Numbered from the stretch's first letter, positions 1-9,574 are shown. The stretch: DNA of 56,517 bases from SICV01 sp038045265 (GCA_038045265.1 JBBSYL010000030.1:1-56517), one strand, 5' to 3'. The notes: generated by a model not told the origin, from the letters alone. Made by a program: numbers and translations.

Positions 1-187
1 AAATTAGATAATAAATATTATTGATGAGCATTTACTCGGAAAAGCTCATCTACTGGAAGAAATTATTTTTAAAATTATCTCTTAACCATAGTATAAACTT
101 TCCTGCCTAAATATTCTTCAGTTTTCGCAACATTCTCAAGATTTACATTTTAGTCAAAAAGGTAATAGAACTAATTTTATATAAAAA

Positions 188-196
188 TTTATAAAT
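188..196 (+). promoter_or_regulatory. TATA box of the first epimerase gene
   Basis: TTTATAAAT is centred 27 nt before the ATG at 219. The same spacing recurs before many genes here, so this is probably a leaderless promoter. The box overlaps the earlier in-frame ATG at 195, which argues against that codon as the start. Confidence 0.55.
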
Positions 197-218
197 GGAA
201 AAATCTGCCCTTGATGAG

Positions 219-2543
219 ATGAAATCTGAAAAGAAAGATTATATATTAGTTACTGGCGGAGCAGGATATCTTGGAAGTGTTTTAGTTCCGAAACTTCTTG
301 CAGATGGCTATAAGGTCAGGGTAATTGACTGCTTTTACTTCGGGAGAGATTTTTTAGACAGCTTGAAAAATCCTAATTTGGAAATTATTGGAGGAGATAT
401 CTCTCACCACGAAAACTTTGAAGATTTATTCAAGGGGGTAGAGACAGTTATCCATCTAGCGAGCATTTCCAACGATCCTTCTGGAGATTTAGACACTAAT
501 CTGACCATTCAAACCAACTTTCTTGCAACAATGTCTCTTGCCAGAAGAGCAAAAACGGAAGGAGTTAAAAAATTTATATTTGCCTCCTCATGTAGTGTTT
601 ATGGAGCAAGCGGGGAAACTATTTTAGATGAACAATCTAGAGTTGGGCCGGTAACATTATATGCGCTCTCAAAATTGCAAAGCGAAGAAGGCCTACTAGC
701 TCTTGCTGACTCAAACTTTTCGGTGACAGCGCTGAGATTTGCCACCCTCTTTGGTCATTCTCAAAGAATGCGTTTTGATTTGGCTATAAACGTAATGGCT
801 AAAAGAGCAATACAGGGCAAAAGCATACTCCTTTATGGAGAGGGTCTGCAATATAGGCCATTTATTCATGTGAGAGATGTTTCCAATGCTATAATCAAAG
901 TTATAAAAGAAGATACTGCGATAACAAACAGACAAATATTCAACGTGGGCAATGAAAAACTGAACTTCATGATAAAAGACCTTGTAGAAAAAATAAAGTC
1001 TTTTTTTCCTGGCATTCCTGTAGAAAGAGTAGAGGGAAATAAAGATAATAGGTCTTATAAAGTCGGCTTCAAGAAATTTGATAGAATATTTGATTTCAAG
1101 CCGGAATTTGGCGTTGAAGATGCACTTGAAGAGATAAAAAGAGCGTATGAAAAAGGAATGTTGGGGGACATGGATTCTCAAAATTACTATAACTTAGAGA
1201 TTATGAAAAACGTAGTCAGAAGTCCTTTAGTGGCCTATAGTTTGGCTTCAACTGCCTGGCAGGATAAACTTGGTGAATTAAATGAAAACAATGGCAATGT
1301 AGTTGCTGGAGCGGACAAGGGTCGGCTAAAATGCAAATCATGCGGATATGAAGGAATTAAAAGATTTCTTGAATTGGAAAAAATGCCTCCAGTAAATGCT
1401 TTTATCAATCCTAGAGAGAAAGAGGAAATATATTCTTTAGAACTCTCTTACTGTCCTAATTGTTTTCTTGTCCAGCTTGAGAAAGTGGTTCCTCCAGAAA
1501 AATTATTTAGGAACTACCTTCATCTATCTGCCGGCTCCCAGGCCAATGTAACTTATCTAAATGAAGTGGCTGATACTCTTAATAATAGATTTAATATAAA
1601 TAAAGAAAGCAAAGTTCTTGAAATTGGTTCAAATGACGGAACTCTCTTGAGTTTCTTTAAGAAGTATACTAACAATGTTCTTGGGGTTGATCCTGCAAGA
1701 AACTTAGCAGGCATTAATAAAGAAAAGGGAGTGGATTACCTTGCTGAATTCTTCAATACATCCAGTGCTTCTGATGTAGTCAAAAGAAAGGGAAAATTTG
1801 ATTTGGTTGTTGCATTAAATGTAATTCCTCATACTCCTGATGTTATTGATTTATTAAGAGGCATAAGACTTGTAATGAAAGATGCTGGAACTCTTGTAAT
1901 GGAGGGAGTTTATGCATTAGAGACAATATTAAAAGGACAATTTGATACAGTTTATCATGAACATGTTTATACTTTCTCTCTTCATTCTCTAATCACCACA
2001 TTTGCTATGGCTGGACTTACAATTGTTGATGTGGAGAAAATTCCTACACAAGGTGGTTCGTTAAGAGTATTTGCAATGAAAAGTGAGCATGCAACCAAAA
2101 TTTCAGAATCTTTGGGAGGTTTGCTTGAGGAAGAGGACAAGGCGGGACTGACAAATCCAGAAACTTATGACAGAGTTACCTTAAAAGTAGATAATTATAG
2201 AAAAGAATTTAAAAGAATTGTAAACGAAGAAAAAGGAAAGAACGGAAAGTTAATTGGATTAGGGGCGCCTGCCAGAGGGATGGTCATCTTAAATCACTGC
2301 AAAATCGGTCAGGAAGATATAGATTATTTGGTTGATGACACAATTTTAAAACAAGGCAAAATTGCTCCTGGGGTCCATATACCTGTTAAATCTTGGAGCG
2401 AACTTGAGAAGGATGACAAAAAGGCGTATATTCTTTTATCATGGAATTATAAGGATTCTTTTGTTTCAAGATTAAAGAGTCTCGGCAGACCATGCAGAAT
2501 TATAGTGCCTTTTCCTAAATTAGAGGTAATTGAATTTGGCTGA
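219..2543 (+). CDS. Fused NAD-dependent epimerase / sugar C-methyltransferase
   Basis: This is a two-domain enzyme for nucleotide-sugar modification. Numbering from the alternative ATG at 195, residues 15-330 are an extended SDR domain with GGAGYLG for NAD binding and a YALSK active site (Y156, K160). Residues 375-780 match the TylC3-type C-methyltransferase family: a zinc-binding N-part with CKSC near 380 and CPNC near 420, a SAM site EIGSNDGT near 476, a YHEHVYTFS motif near 588 and a C-terminal domain with GAPARG near 690. The usual arrangement is two separate proteins, so the fusion suggests consecutive steps to a C-methylated deoxysugar; substrate unknown. The start at 219 is chosen because a TATA box covers the ATG at 195. 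It overlaps the next SDR gene by 14 nt. Confidence 0.85.
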   Translation: MKSEKKDYILVTGGAGYLGSVLVPKLLADGYKVRVIDCFYFGRDFLDSLKNPNLEIIGGDISHHENFEDLFKGVETVIHLASISNDPSGDLDTNLTIQTNFLATMSLARRAKTEGVKKFIFASSCSVYGASGETILDEQSRVGPVTLYALSKLQSEEGLLALADSNFSVTALRFATLFGHSQRMRFDLAINVMAKRAIQGKSILLYGEGLQYRPFIHVRDVSNAIIKVIKEDTAITNRQIFNVGNEKLNFMIKDLVEKIKSFFPGIPVERVEGNKDNRSYKVGFKKFDRIFDFKPEFGVEDALEEIKRAYEKGMLGDMDSQNYYNLEIMKNVVRSPLVAYSLASTAWQDKLGELNENNGNVVAGADKGRLKCKSCGYEGIKRFLELEKMPPVNAFINPREKEEIYSLELSYCPNCFLVQLEKVVPPEKLFRNYLHLSAGSQANVTYLNEVADTLNNRFNINKESKVLEIGSNDGTLLSFFKKYTNNVLGVDPARNLAGINKEKGVDYLAEFFNTSSASDVVKRKGKFDLVVALNVIPHTPDVIDLLRGIRLVMKDAGTLVMEGVYALETILKGQFDTVYHEHVYTFSLHSLITTFAMAGLTIVDVEKIPTQGGSLRVFAMKSEHATKISESLGGLLEEEDKAGLTNPETYDRVTLKVDNYRKEFKRIVNEEKGKNGKLIGLGAPARGMVILNHCKIGQEDIDYLVDDTILKQGKIAPGVHIPVKSWSELEKDDKKAYILLSWNYKDSFVSRLKSLGRPCRIIVPFPKLEVIEFG

Positions 2544-3372
2544 TTTAAACAGGATTTTAATTTCTGGCGGCGGTGGAATAATTGGTTCTAATTTAGATTT
2601 TGGCTTTAAGCCTAGCAAGGAAGAGTTTGATGTAACAAATCCTGACTGCATAAGAAAAGTATGCGATAAATATAATCCATCAGGAATATTGGGGCTGTCA
2701 AACGTAGATCTCAAATCCTGTGAAGCAAATCCTCTGTTGGCGTATAAAGTTAATGTTTTTGGAGTTTATAATCTTGCTAAGGAATGCAGGAGGAGGAGAA
2801 TTCCTTTTATTTTAATTTCAAGCGGAGCAGTTTTCAGTGGAAATAGCATGAGTTTATTTAATGAAGATAGCCCCCCAGAACCATTGAATATCTACGCACA
2901 AACAAAATATCTTGCAGAGATACTTGCGTTAGAAATTTCAGAAAAAAATCTAATTTTAAGGACGGGGTGGGTTTTTGGGGCTGGGAATAATTCAAATAGA
3001 ATAAATCTCTTGGACAAAATGATTAGCCTAACTGCTGAAGGCAAAAAGGTTAGAGCAAGCAACGACCAATACGGCTCTCCGACTTATGTTAAAGATTTGG
3101 TAGGCGAGCTAAAAAGGATTATTTCTGAAAGCAGTTCTGGAATATATCATATAGTCAATTCTGAAAGAGCCTCTGCTACGGATTTTATAGTTGAAGCTAA
3201 AAACATTCTAAAAAGCAGTTCAGAAATAGAACAAGTGAGCGCTAAAGAATTTAGTTCTGGAATAGTCAGATCCCAAAGTGAATGCTTGATTTCAAAGAAA
3301 ATCAATCTTAGGTCCTGGAGAGAATCTTTAAGAGAATATCTAAAAAACAATAGAGATTTAAACCCTCTTTAG
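2530..3372 (+). CDS. RmlD-like dTDP-4-dehydrorhamnose reductase family SDR
   Basis: The 280-residue product is an SDR of the RmlD substrate-binding type. It has a glycine-rich SGGGGIIGSN near residue 12, then a SSGAVF strand, a YAQTK active site near 122-126 and LRTGWVFG typical of RmlD. It would reduce a 4-keto-6-deoxysugar nucleotide; the exact substrate cannot be read. The start is TTG at 2530, overlapping the fused epimerase/methyltransferase by 14 nt, so translation is probably coupled. Together the two proteins look like a short pathway for one modified deoxysugar. Confidence 0.78.
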   Translation: MNLADLNRILISGGGGIIGSNLDFGFKPSKEEFDVTNPDCIRKVCDKYNPSGILGLSNVDLKSCEANPLLAYKVNVFGVYNLAKECRRRRIPFILISSGAVFSGNSMSLFNEDSPPEPLNIYAQTKYLAEILALEISEKNLILRTGWVFGAGNNSNRINLLDKMISLTAEGKKVRASNDQYGSPTYVKDLVGELKRIISESSSGIYHIVNSERASATDFIVEAKNILKSSSEIEQVSAKEFSSGIVRSQSECLISKKINLRSWRESLREYLKNNRDLNPL

Positions 3373-3383
3373 ATAGCACTAAG

Positions 3384-5030
3384 ATGAAAAAATCTTATAC
3401 TGAAAAAATTCTACAGAGAAAAAAACTTATGTTTGCTTTCCTGAACAATTCTACTGAAAAGGATGCTTCTTACCAGAACTATTATCTCCCGTTAAAGAAA
3501 TTATTTGGAAAAACTGTGCTATTTGACCCGCTAAGAGAAATGAATCAGACTGGAAAGAAAAAAATGGAAGAGAAATTTATCTCCATTGTAGAAAAAGAAA
3601 AACCAGATTTTATTTTTATTGATTCAAGAGGAAATGAAATAACTTTGGATTTTTTAGAGAAAATAAAAAGGATTTCAAAAAAAACCAAAATACTATCTTA
3701 TACCGGAGATGATGACAAGGACTTTGGCACCTTGAAGAGATATCATGCCCTGTTCATGGACTGCACCTTCACTGCTCAGCCACACTATCTAAATAAATAT
3801 AAGAAAGATGGAGTGAAGAATGTTTTATCGATTATCGGAGTAAATACTGAAGCCTTCAAGCCAATCAAAACAAAGAAAATTTATGATGTTGTATTTATAG
3901 GAAAGGCTTCAAGAGAGAGAGTTAAGACAATTAAGTTTTTAGTTGAAAAGGGTGTGAAAGTAATAGTTTTTGGAAGTTTATGGAATAATTACCCAGAATT
4001 TAAGGATATCTGCAAGGGCCATATAAACTCAAATGAGATGCCTAATGTAATAAATCAGACAAAGATAAGCATAGGGCTCTCAAAGAATAAGCATGGTGTC
4101 GCAGCATTTAAGTGGAGAACCTTTGAGATTGCCTCATGCAGAGCCTTTAGCTTGGTTGACTATTTTGAAGAATATAAGAAATACTTTAAAATTAATGAAG
4201 AAATTGTAATGTTTAAAGATGAAGAAGACCTTGTAGAAAAAATAAATTATTATCTAAAGCATGAAAAAGAAAGAGAAAAAATAGCTAAAAATGCATATAA
4301 AAGAATTATAAAAGATTATGATGTTTATAGCGAATTTAAGGAAATTTTCAAAAAGATTATAGAAAATCCAGACAAATTTTCTCAAAGATTTCCAAAAGTT
4401 AAGGGAAAGACTGCTATTTTAACAGGAGAGCAAATGAGCAAGAAAAATGAGGAAATTAAAGGAATTATAAATAAATTTGATTACATCTCCTTTTCTGATG
4501 ACAAATCTTCCAGTTTAGAATACAAAAATTATCTTCAAGTCCTCTCTCTTGAAAAAACTGGAAAACAAATGAGCATCTGTGATTATTATGTTTATGATAA
4601 ATGGCTTGGAGATTATCTAACCACAGATACTTTTAGAGCTTATGAAATACTTGAAAAGAATAAGTTTAATCAGGCAATAACAATAAATCAGATGGTTATA
4701 AAGAAAGACTTTTTCATGAATAATATAAACAAATTCAAATCTATTTTTGAAGGAAAAAATATTGACATCATAAACGAAAAAAATGCCTGCTTTGTATCAA
4801 TACCATTAGTTCGACTCAATTCTATAAGAGATGTAGATTCAAAAACATTTTCTGAGTTTTATCATCAGAAGAATTTTCTTTCTGAGATGTTTATCCTGCT
4901 GAAAAGAAAAAATCTATCTTTCGTATTTTATCTTTATAGACTTTTAAGTGTGGCTGTAAAAAGCCCTCCCCTAAGAAGTTTTTTAATTAATACTGCAAAA
5001 ATAGCTTTAGCTAAAAAGTCTAAATTTTAA
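3384..5030 (+). CDS. CgeB-like glycosyltransferase with C-terminal extension
   Basis: A 548-residue cytoplasmic protein. Residues about 60-330 resemble the YkvP/CgeB glycosyltransferase fold: a YTGDDD strand, a DVVFIGKAS strand opening the second Rossmann domain, and a KWRTFEIASCRAF donor-site region with an adjacent acidic YFEEYKKYF segment. The last 200 residues contain no motif I recognise and are Lys/Asn-rich. It sits 11 nt after the RmlD-like gene and before a flippase, so it probably adds a sugar to a lipid-linked or surface glycan. The acceptor is unknown. Confidence 0.7.
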   Translation: MKKSYTEKILQRKKLMFAFLNNSTEKDASYQNYYLPLKKLFGKTVLFDPLREMNQTGKKKMEEKFISIVEKEKPDFIFIDSRGNEITLDFLEKIKRISKKTKILSYTGDDDKDFGTLKRYHALFMDCTFTAQPHYLNKYKKDGVKNVLSIIGVNTEAFKPIKTKKIYDVVFIGKASRERVKTIKFLVEKGVKVIVFGSLWNNYPEFKDICKGHINSNEMPNVINQTKISIGLSKNKHGVAAFKWRTFEIASCRAFSLVDYFEEYKKYFKINEEIVMFKDEEDLVEKINYYLKHEKEREKIAKNAYKRIIKDYDVYSEFKEIFKKIIENPDKFSQRFPKVKGKTAILTGEQMSKKNEEIKGIINKFDYISFSDDKSSSLEYKNYLQVLSLEKTGKQMSICDYYVYDKWLGDYLTTDTFRAYEILEKNKFNQAITINQMVIKKDFFMNNINKFKSIFEGKNIDIINEKNACFVSIPLVRLNSIRDVDSKTFSEFYHQKNFLSEMFILLKRKNLSFVFYLYRLLSVAVKSPPLRSFLINTAKIALAKKSKF

Positions 5031-5042
5031 CAGGACTATTAA

Positions 5043-5051
5043 TTTATAAAT
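5043..5051 (+). promoter_or_regulatory. TATA box of the flippase gene
   Basis: TTTATAAAT is centred 25 nt upstream of the ATG at 5072, the spacing expected for a leaderless archaeal transcript. Confidence 0.6.
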
Positions 5052-5071
5052 AGGATTATACTTCTTCGATT

Positions 5072-6646
5072 ATGGATAAAAAAGACAGCGATTTGAACAA
5101 ACCATTGAGATTTCTTGTAAAATCATCTCTATTAATTTTCGTTGCTATTATATTATCAAAAATTTTAGGTTATGTTTATAGGATGGTAGTAGCCAGATAC
5201 TATGGTCCGGAAGTTTATGGGCTACTTATCTTATCATTCACAATCTTCGGATGGTTTGTCATGTTTTCTCAACTGGGAGTTGGGGCGGGAATTTTGAGGG
5301 ATGTTTCTTTTTACAGGGGCAAGAAAAAAGAAGACAAGGTTTCTTTTATAGTCAAGTTTTTTATTAGCTTTCTGCTAACTACCGGCATTATAGCTGGCGT
5401 TATCCTCTTCATTTTCAGCGACATTATTGCAGAAAAAATATTTTCCAACAGCGGACTTTCGATATTTCTCAAATTTTTTGCTTTTATGCTACCTCTTGCG
5501 GGATTGAGAACAGTACTTTCCATTCTCATGCAAGCTTATGAAAAAATTGAGTGGCTTACATTCCTTTCAAAAATATCTGATAATCTTATTAAATTTATTG
5601 CTTTAGTTGTTTTAATATATTTTGGAATTGGTTTGATAAATATTCCTATTTCTTATCTTGTTGCGGCAGTCATTACCGTTCTTATTTCTTATCTTTACTG
5701 CAGGACGTCCTTAAAAAAAATATTTAGCATGAAGCCAAAGAAAGATATTAAAATAATTAAAGGTATATTCAGGTATTCTTTGCCACTGATATTTTTCGGA
5801 GTATCTATGTCTCTTATTACTCAAGCAGACTCTTTTCTGATAGGAATTTTCAGAAGCGTGAAGGAAGTAGGTTTTTACAACGCGGCTGTGCCGATTGCTT
5901 TCCTTTTAGAGATTTCTGTAGATTTATTCGGACAAATGTTCTTCCCAATTGTCGCAAAAGAATATGCAAGAGGCAATATAGATTTGGTAAAACAACTAAG
6001 CCAGCAAATTGGAAAATGGGTTTACATAATAGGTCTTCCACTTCTTATACTATTTCTTATCTTCCCAGGAGCACTTATTAAAACTTTCTTCGGAGAAGAA
6101 TATCTTGTTGCTGTAAATGCATTAAGGTTTCTTTCTATTGGTGTGATGTTTATGTCTATTTTTGCTATATCCAAGATACTGCTTCTGATAAGAGGAGAGT
6201 CAAACCTCATATTTAAGGATACTCTGATTGTGCTTGTTCTTAATATAATATTAAACCTTCTGCTTATTCCGAAATATGGGATAAATGGTGCTGCTGTTGC
6301 TACAATGGTCTCTTTCATACTATTGGGGCTAATCTTCGCATTTCAATCGTGGAAATATCTTAAAATAGTCCCATTAAGGAGAAAGATAATAAGAATAAGC
6401 ATTGTTGCCTTAATTCCTTCTGTCATTCTGCTCCTGGTTAAAAGACTTATGGAAATTAACTTTATAACTCTGATAATAATAGCAGTTCTTTTCTTACTTG
6501 TTTATTCTATCCTTCTTCTGCTTACAGGATGTTTAGATAGAAATGATAAATTTGTTCTAGATTCTATAAAGAGGAAATTGTTTAAAAATCAATCGAAACT
6601 GCCTGATGAAAAGCAAAGAGCCATGTATAGTGAAAGACATAAATAA
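5072..6646 (+). CDS. Wzx-type polysaccharide flippase
   Basis: A 524-residue integral membrane protein with about 12-14 hydrophobic segments. It follows the polysaccharide-biosynthesis (MOP/Wzx) pattern: an N-terminal SSLLIFVAIILSKILGYVYR helix, an ARYYGPEVYGLL loop characteristic of the family, and a PLIFFGVSMSLITQADSFLI repeat-like helix at mid-protein. It should move lipid-linked saccharides across the membrane. A TATA box 25 nt upstream gives it its own promoter. A second, shorter flippase homologue lies at 30715-31926. Confidence 0.85.
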   Translation: MDKKDSDLNKPLRFLVKSSLLIFVAIILSKILGYVYRMVVARYYGPEVYGLLILSFTIFGWFVMFSQLGVGAGILRDVSFYRGKKKEDKVSFIVKFFISFLLTTGIIAGVILFIFSDIIAEKIFSNSGLSIFLKFFAFMLPLAGLRTVLSILMQAYEKIEWLTFLSKISDNLIKFIALVVLIYFGIGLINIPISYLVAAVITVLISYLYCRTSLKKIFSMKPKKDIKIIKGIFRYSLPLIFFGVSMSLITQADSFLIGIFRSVKEVGFYNAAVPIAFLLEISVDLFGQMFFPIVAKEYARGNIDLVKQLSQQIGKWVYIIGLPLLILFLIFPGALIKTFFGEEYLVAVNALRFLSIGVMFMSIFAISKILLLIRGESNLIFKDTLIVLVLNIILNLLLIPKYGINGAAVATMVSFILLGLIFAFQSWKYLKIVPLRRKIIRISIVALIPSVILLLVKRLMEINFITLIIIAVLFLLVYSILLLLTGCLDRNDKFVLDSIKRKLFKNQSKLPDEKQRAMYSERHK

Positions 6647-6756
6647 TTGAACAAAATAGTATGTCTTTCCCTTGATGTCAAGAACATAGTTCTTGAGCAC
6701 ACAAGATTTGTAATTGCAAACAAATCTTGATGTAGTCAAGACCCAATCTGTTCAAT
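6646..6756. repeat. Nested inverted repeats between convergent genes
   Basis: An outer inverted repeat ATTGAACA (6646-6653) / TGTTCAAT (6749-6756) encloses two strong hairpins: TCAAGAAC-ATA-GTTCTTGA (6678-6696) and a 10-bp stem CAAGATTTGT/ACAAATCTTG with an 8-nt loop (6702-6729). A further 5-bp stem CTTGA/TCAAG lies at 6726-6740. The arrangement would fold as a multibranched structure. It could be a bidirectional terminator, a structured RNA or a small MITE-like element. No ORF is visible in it. Confidence 0.5.
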
Positions 6757-6778
6757 TTTCAAGGTCTGTGACTATAAT

Positions 6779-7681
6779 TTAAAAATAATCTTTCCAATTT
6801 TTTATATTCCAAGACATAGCCTTTAGTATGACCAGAGAGGCCTCAAATTTTCCCTTAAAAAAGAAACCCAGAGATTTGCCTAAATAAATTAAAGATAATA
6901 TTAGTAAATGATAAATTTTACTAACTCCTTTATTGTGCTTTAAAACGTACCTGAGCCGATTTTTATAGGCATAATAAATCCTAAAGGAGCTTGTTTTCTT
7001 TAAGGATTGAGATACAAAATGCCATACTTTTGCTTTAGGGTTCACCAGTATTTTGTATCCTGCATCTTTTACTCTTCGACAGAAATCCACTTCTTCATAC
7101 ATTGCAAAAGTTTTTTCATCAAATAAACCTATTTTATTTAAAACAGATTTCCTAATCATACCTAAGCAAAAGTCTACTTCAAATGGCTCTTTCTTTATGA
7201 ATTCTTTTATATTGCTTCCTGTTGCAATTTTATTGAATTTTCCCAAATTTTTGTTTATCTCCTTGTGACCGAGCATCTCTATTTTATCTGTTCCTGCAAA
7301 AAGTCTTGCATATCCAACAACCCCTATTTTTTTGTCTGAATTCATTGTATCTATAAGATGGGTGAGCCAAGTTGGGTGGACAAGCATATCCGTATTCATA
7401 ATTACTACGTACTCTCCTTTGCTTTCTTTTATGCCGTCATTTACCCCTCCTGAAAATCCGTTATTTAATTTATTGGCAATAACTTTGACCTCTGGAAATT
7501 TCTTTCTAACCAACTTTACACTATTATCATGGGAATTATTATCTACAAAAATTGTTTCATAATTTGTGTATTTGGTTTTTCTTATCGAATTCAGCAGGCC
7601 TGAAATATATTGTTCACTATTATAATTAACAATTACTAGGGATATTTTTGAACTTGATTTCATCTTCTTTATTAATCGCAA
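6779..7681 (-). CDS. GT2 family glycosyltransferase
   Basis: A 300-residue GT-A enzyme. It begins with ISLVIVNYNS (residues about 13-22), followed by ETIFVDNNSHD, GFSGGVNDGI and MNTDM, the divalent-metal acidic motif, then EEVDFCRR, the catalytic-base region. This matches rhamnosyltransferase-like GT2 proteins. A hydrophobic C-terminal segment may tether it to the membrane. Its start overlaps the stop of the upstream epimerase gene by 10 nt, so the two are co-transcribed. M7 is an alternative start. Confidence 0.85.
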   Translation of the reverse strand: MRLIKKMKSSSKISLVIVNYNSEQYISGLLNSIRKTKYTNYETIFVDNNSHDNSVKLVRKKFPEVKVIANKLNNGFSGGVNDGIKESKGEYVVIMNTDMLVHPTWLTHLIDTMNSDKKIGVVGYARLFAGTDKIEMLGHKEINKNLGKFNKIATGSNIKEFIKKEPFEVDFCLGMIRKSVLNKIGLFDEKTFAMYEEVDFCRRVKDAGYKILVNPKAKVWHFVSQSLKKTSSFRIYYAYKNRLRYVLKHNKGVSKIYHLLILSLIYLGKSLGFFFKGKFEASLVILKAMSWNIKNWKDYF

Positions 7682-8658
7682 GCTTGCAATTTAAACCATG
7701 CGGATGTCTTGTCTATAATGTCATCTAAAGAAGCTGTTGGGCTCCAGCCTATCAGTGAATGTATTTTTGACGTATCTGGAACTCTTTTCATCATTTCCTC
7801 AAATCCTGCACCGTATGCTTCACTATATGGAACATAAACAATTTCAGATTTGCTTCCGAGCTTTGCTTTGACTCTCTCTGCTAATTGTCTTATTGAAACT
7901 TCTTCCCTGCTTCCTATATTATATATTTGTCCTGCTGATTCATCCATTTCAGGCAATCTAACCAAAGCAGAAACGACATCGTCTACGAGACAGAAACACC
8001 TTGACTGCTCCCCAGAACCATAGACTCTTATTGGCTCATTATTTAATGCAGCCACTATAAATCTTGGAACAACCATCCCATAATGTCCAACTTGTTTTGG
8101 ACCCACCGTGTTAAATAATCTTACAACTATTGCTGGTAGGCCTTGCTCTCTGTGATAAGCAAGAGCAAGATGCTCATCTGCAAGTTTTGAGACTGCATAT
8201 CCCCATCTTGAATTGTGCGACGGACCTAGAACTAAATCTCCATTTTCTTTGAATGGCTCACCATTAATTCCTTTTCCATATACTTCAGATGTTGATGCGA
8301 TTAAAACTTTCTTTCCTTTCTTTGCAGTATGCTTAAGAACTATTTCAGTGCCTTTGAGATTTGTCTCAAGAGTTCTTATAGGATTCTTTACCACTAATTC
8401 AACCCCTACTGCTGCTGCAAGATGATAAATAATATCTGCCACATCTACTCTTTCTGCAAGAAGCTTTTCATCATCTTCTATAGCAACAGTGTCGTGAGTG
8501 AATCTATCTCCAAATTTTTGCCTTAAATGCTCTATATTTACTATTCTTCCTGTTGAAAGATTATCTATTGAGAAAACTCTATGCCCTTGCTCCAGTAATT
8601 TCTCTGCAAGATGGCTTCCTATAAATCCTGCTCCTCCTGTAATTAGATAAGATTTCAT
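7672..8658 (-). CDS. NAD-dependent nucleotide-sugar epimerase/decarboxylase (GalE/UXS-like)
   Basis: A 328-residue extended SDR. It has GGAGFIGSHL at residues 8-17, a D (IDNLSTG) that selects NAD, STSEVYG, a YAVSK active site near 168-172, and the RLFNTVGPKQ and CLVDDVV motifs seen in GalE and UDP-glucuronate decarboxylase relatives. It interconverts or decarboxylates a UDP-sugar; family detail is inferred. It overlaps the downstream GT2 gene by 10 nt. A TATA element lies 26 nt upstream. Confidence 0.85.
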   Translation of the reverse strand: MKSYLITGGAGFIGSHLAEKLLEQGHRVFSIDNLSTGRIVNIEHLRQKFGDRFTHDTVAIEDDEKLLAERVDVADIIYHLAAAVGVELVVKNPIRTLETNLKGTEIVLKHTAKKGKKVLIASTSEVYGKGINGEPFKENGDLVLGPSHNSRWGYAVSKLADEHLALAYHREQGLPAIVVRLFNTVGPKQVGHYGMVVPRFIVAALNNEPIRVYGSGEQSRCFCLVDDVVSALVRLPEMDESAGQIYNIGSREEVSIRQLAERVKAKLGSKSEIVYVPYSEAYGAGFEEMMKRVPDTSKIHSLIGWSPTASLDDIIDKTSAWFKLQACD

Positions 8659-8666
8659 GAAAACAT

Positions 8667-8688
8667 TATATACAGGGGCTTTTTAAAG
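8667..8688 (-). promoter_or_regulatory. Promoter with CTTTAAAAAG box and conserved CAGGGG block
   Basis: On the minus strand a CTTTAAAAAG TATA box lies 26 nt before the start at 8658, followed by a CCCCTGTATATAA block. A near-identical block occurs upstream of the methyltransferase gene at 10056 (10089-10111), so the two genes may share a regulator or initiator element. Confidence 0.45.
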
Positions 8689-8704
8689 ATTTATGGTATT
8701 CTGC

Positions 8705-9574
8705 TCATAAATTCTTTCTTCTTGGTACACAGAGCAAGTCTATATAATTTCTTTTCTTAACGGATGCTTCTGCCAATATTTCCCCAGGAGTTATTTCTTT
8801 GCTGATTTCTCTTCCAGAATATATTTTAAAGTTTGCATTCATCTGCCTTAAAAATTCCTCTGGATCCTCTCCACTTCCTGATATTCCCACAGGCCAAAAT
8901 TCCAAAAAAACAATTGGCTTTTTATCTTTAAAGAATTTTTTCCCTCCTTTAAATAAAAGGGCCTCGGCACCCTGAGTATCTATTTTAATAAAACTTATTT
9001 TTTCTTTATTCACTCTAAAAAAATCGTCTAAGCTGATAGATTCAATCTCTACCGATTCCCTATTTTCATCTGAAGGATAAATTCTATGGTCTCCTTTATT
9101 CCACTCTGAGAGATACAATTTTATCCTGCCGGTCTTATCACTTACAGCCTTCTTAATAAAAACGACATTTTCGTATCTGTTTAACTTAGTATTCTTAACC
9201 AATGTTCTAAAATTGTCTCCATCAGGTTCAAAAGAATAGACTTTGCCTTTTTTGCCGACCAATTTTGCAAGAAGAAGAGAATAAACGCCTATGTTTGCTC
9301 CTATATCTAAGGTTATTTGTCCAGGCTTTACAAAAGCCCTCATTACCTTAGCGACCCTGCTTTTTTCAAAAAAGTCTTTCTTTTGCGACAACCCTAAAGA
9401 ATCGTTGCTGTCTGGATATATTTTGAATCCCCCAATATTCAAGTGTCCTGCAACTTTGGTTTTGGTAAGCTTACCATAAATTTTTCTAGCAAGAGTTGAC
9501 TTTCTTATTCCCGCCTTTATTAAAAGAGATGCCAGCCCAGATTTTTTTAACGTTGATATTAATGCGTTAATCAT
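8705..9574 (-). CDS. FkbM-family SAM-dependent methyltransferase
   Basis: A 289-residue protein with the FkbM pattern: TLDIGANIGVYS (SAM motif I, about 93-104), YSFEPDGDNF (motif II), ISLDDFF and FIKIDTQGAE near 195-205, and FLEFWP. Such enzymes O-methylate sugars or related groups, which fits the glycan cluster. The N-terminal 70 residues are basic and family-variable. The start overlaps the stop of the upstream methyltransferase by 4 nt. Confidence 0.85.
   Translation of the reverse strand: MINALISTLKKSGLASLLIKAGIRKSTLARKIYGKLTKTKVAGHLNIGGFKIYPDSNDSLGLSQKKDFFEKSRVAKVMRAFVKPGQITLDIGANIGVYSLLLAKLVGKKGKVYSFEPDGDNFRTLVKNTKLNRYENVVFIKKAVSDKTGRIKLYLSEWNKGDHRIYPSDENRESVEIESISLDDFFRVNKEKISFIKIDTQGAEALLFKGGKKFFKDKKPIVFLEFWPVGISGSGEDPEEFLRQMNANFKIYSGREISKEITPGEILAEASVKKRNYIDLLCVPRRKNL

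Noticed and set aside
1..50. GATGAGC/GCTCATC inverted repeat with a TGATGA box, considered as a C/D sRNA
   Set aside because: No matching D box (CTGA) or C'/D' pair lies at the right distance.
75..152. Minus-strand open stretch ending in TEEYLGRKVYTMVKR then stop, looking like a gene's 3' end
   Set aside because: Only 24 codons are open and an in-frame stop lies just upstream. It may be a decayed gene remnant, but I cannot support a family.
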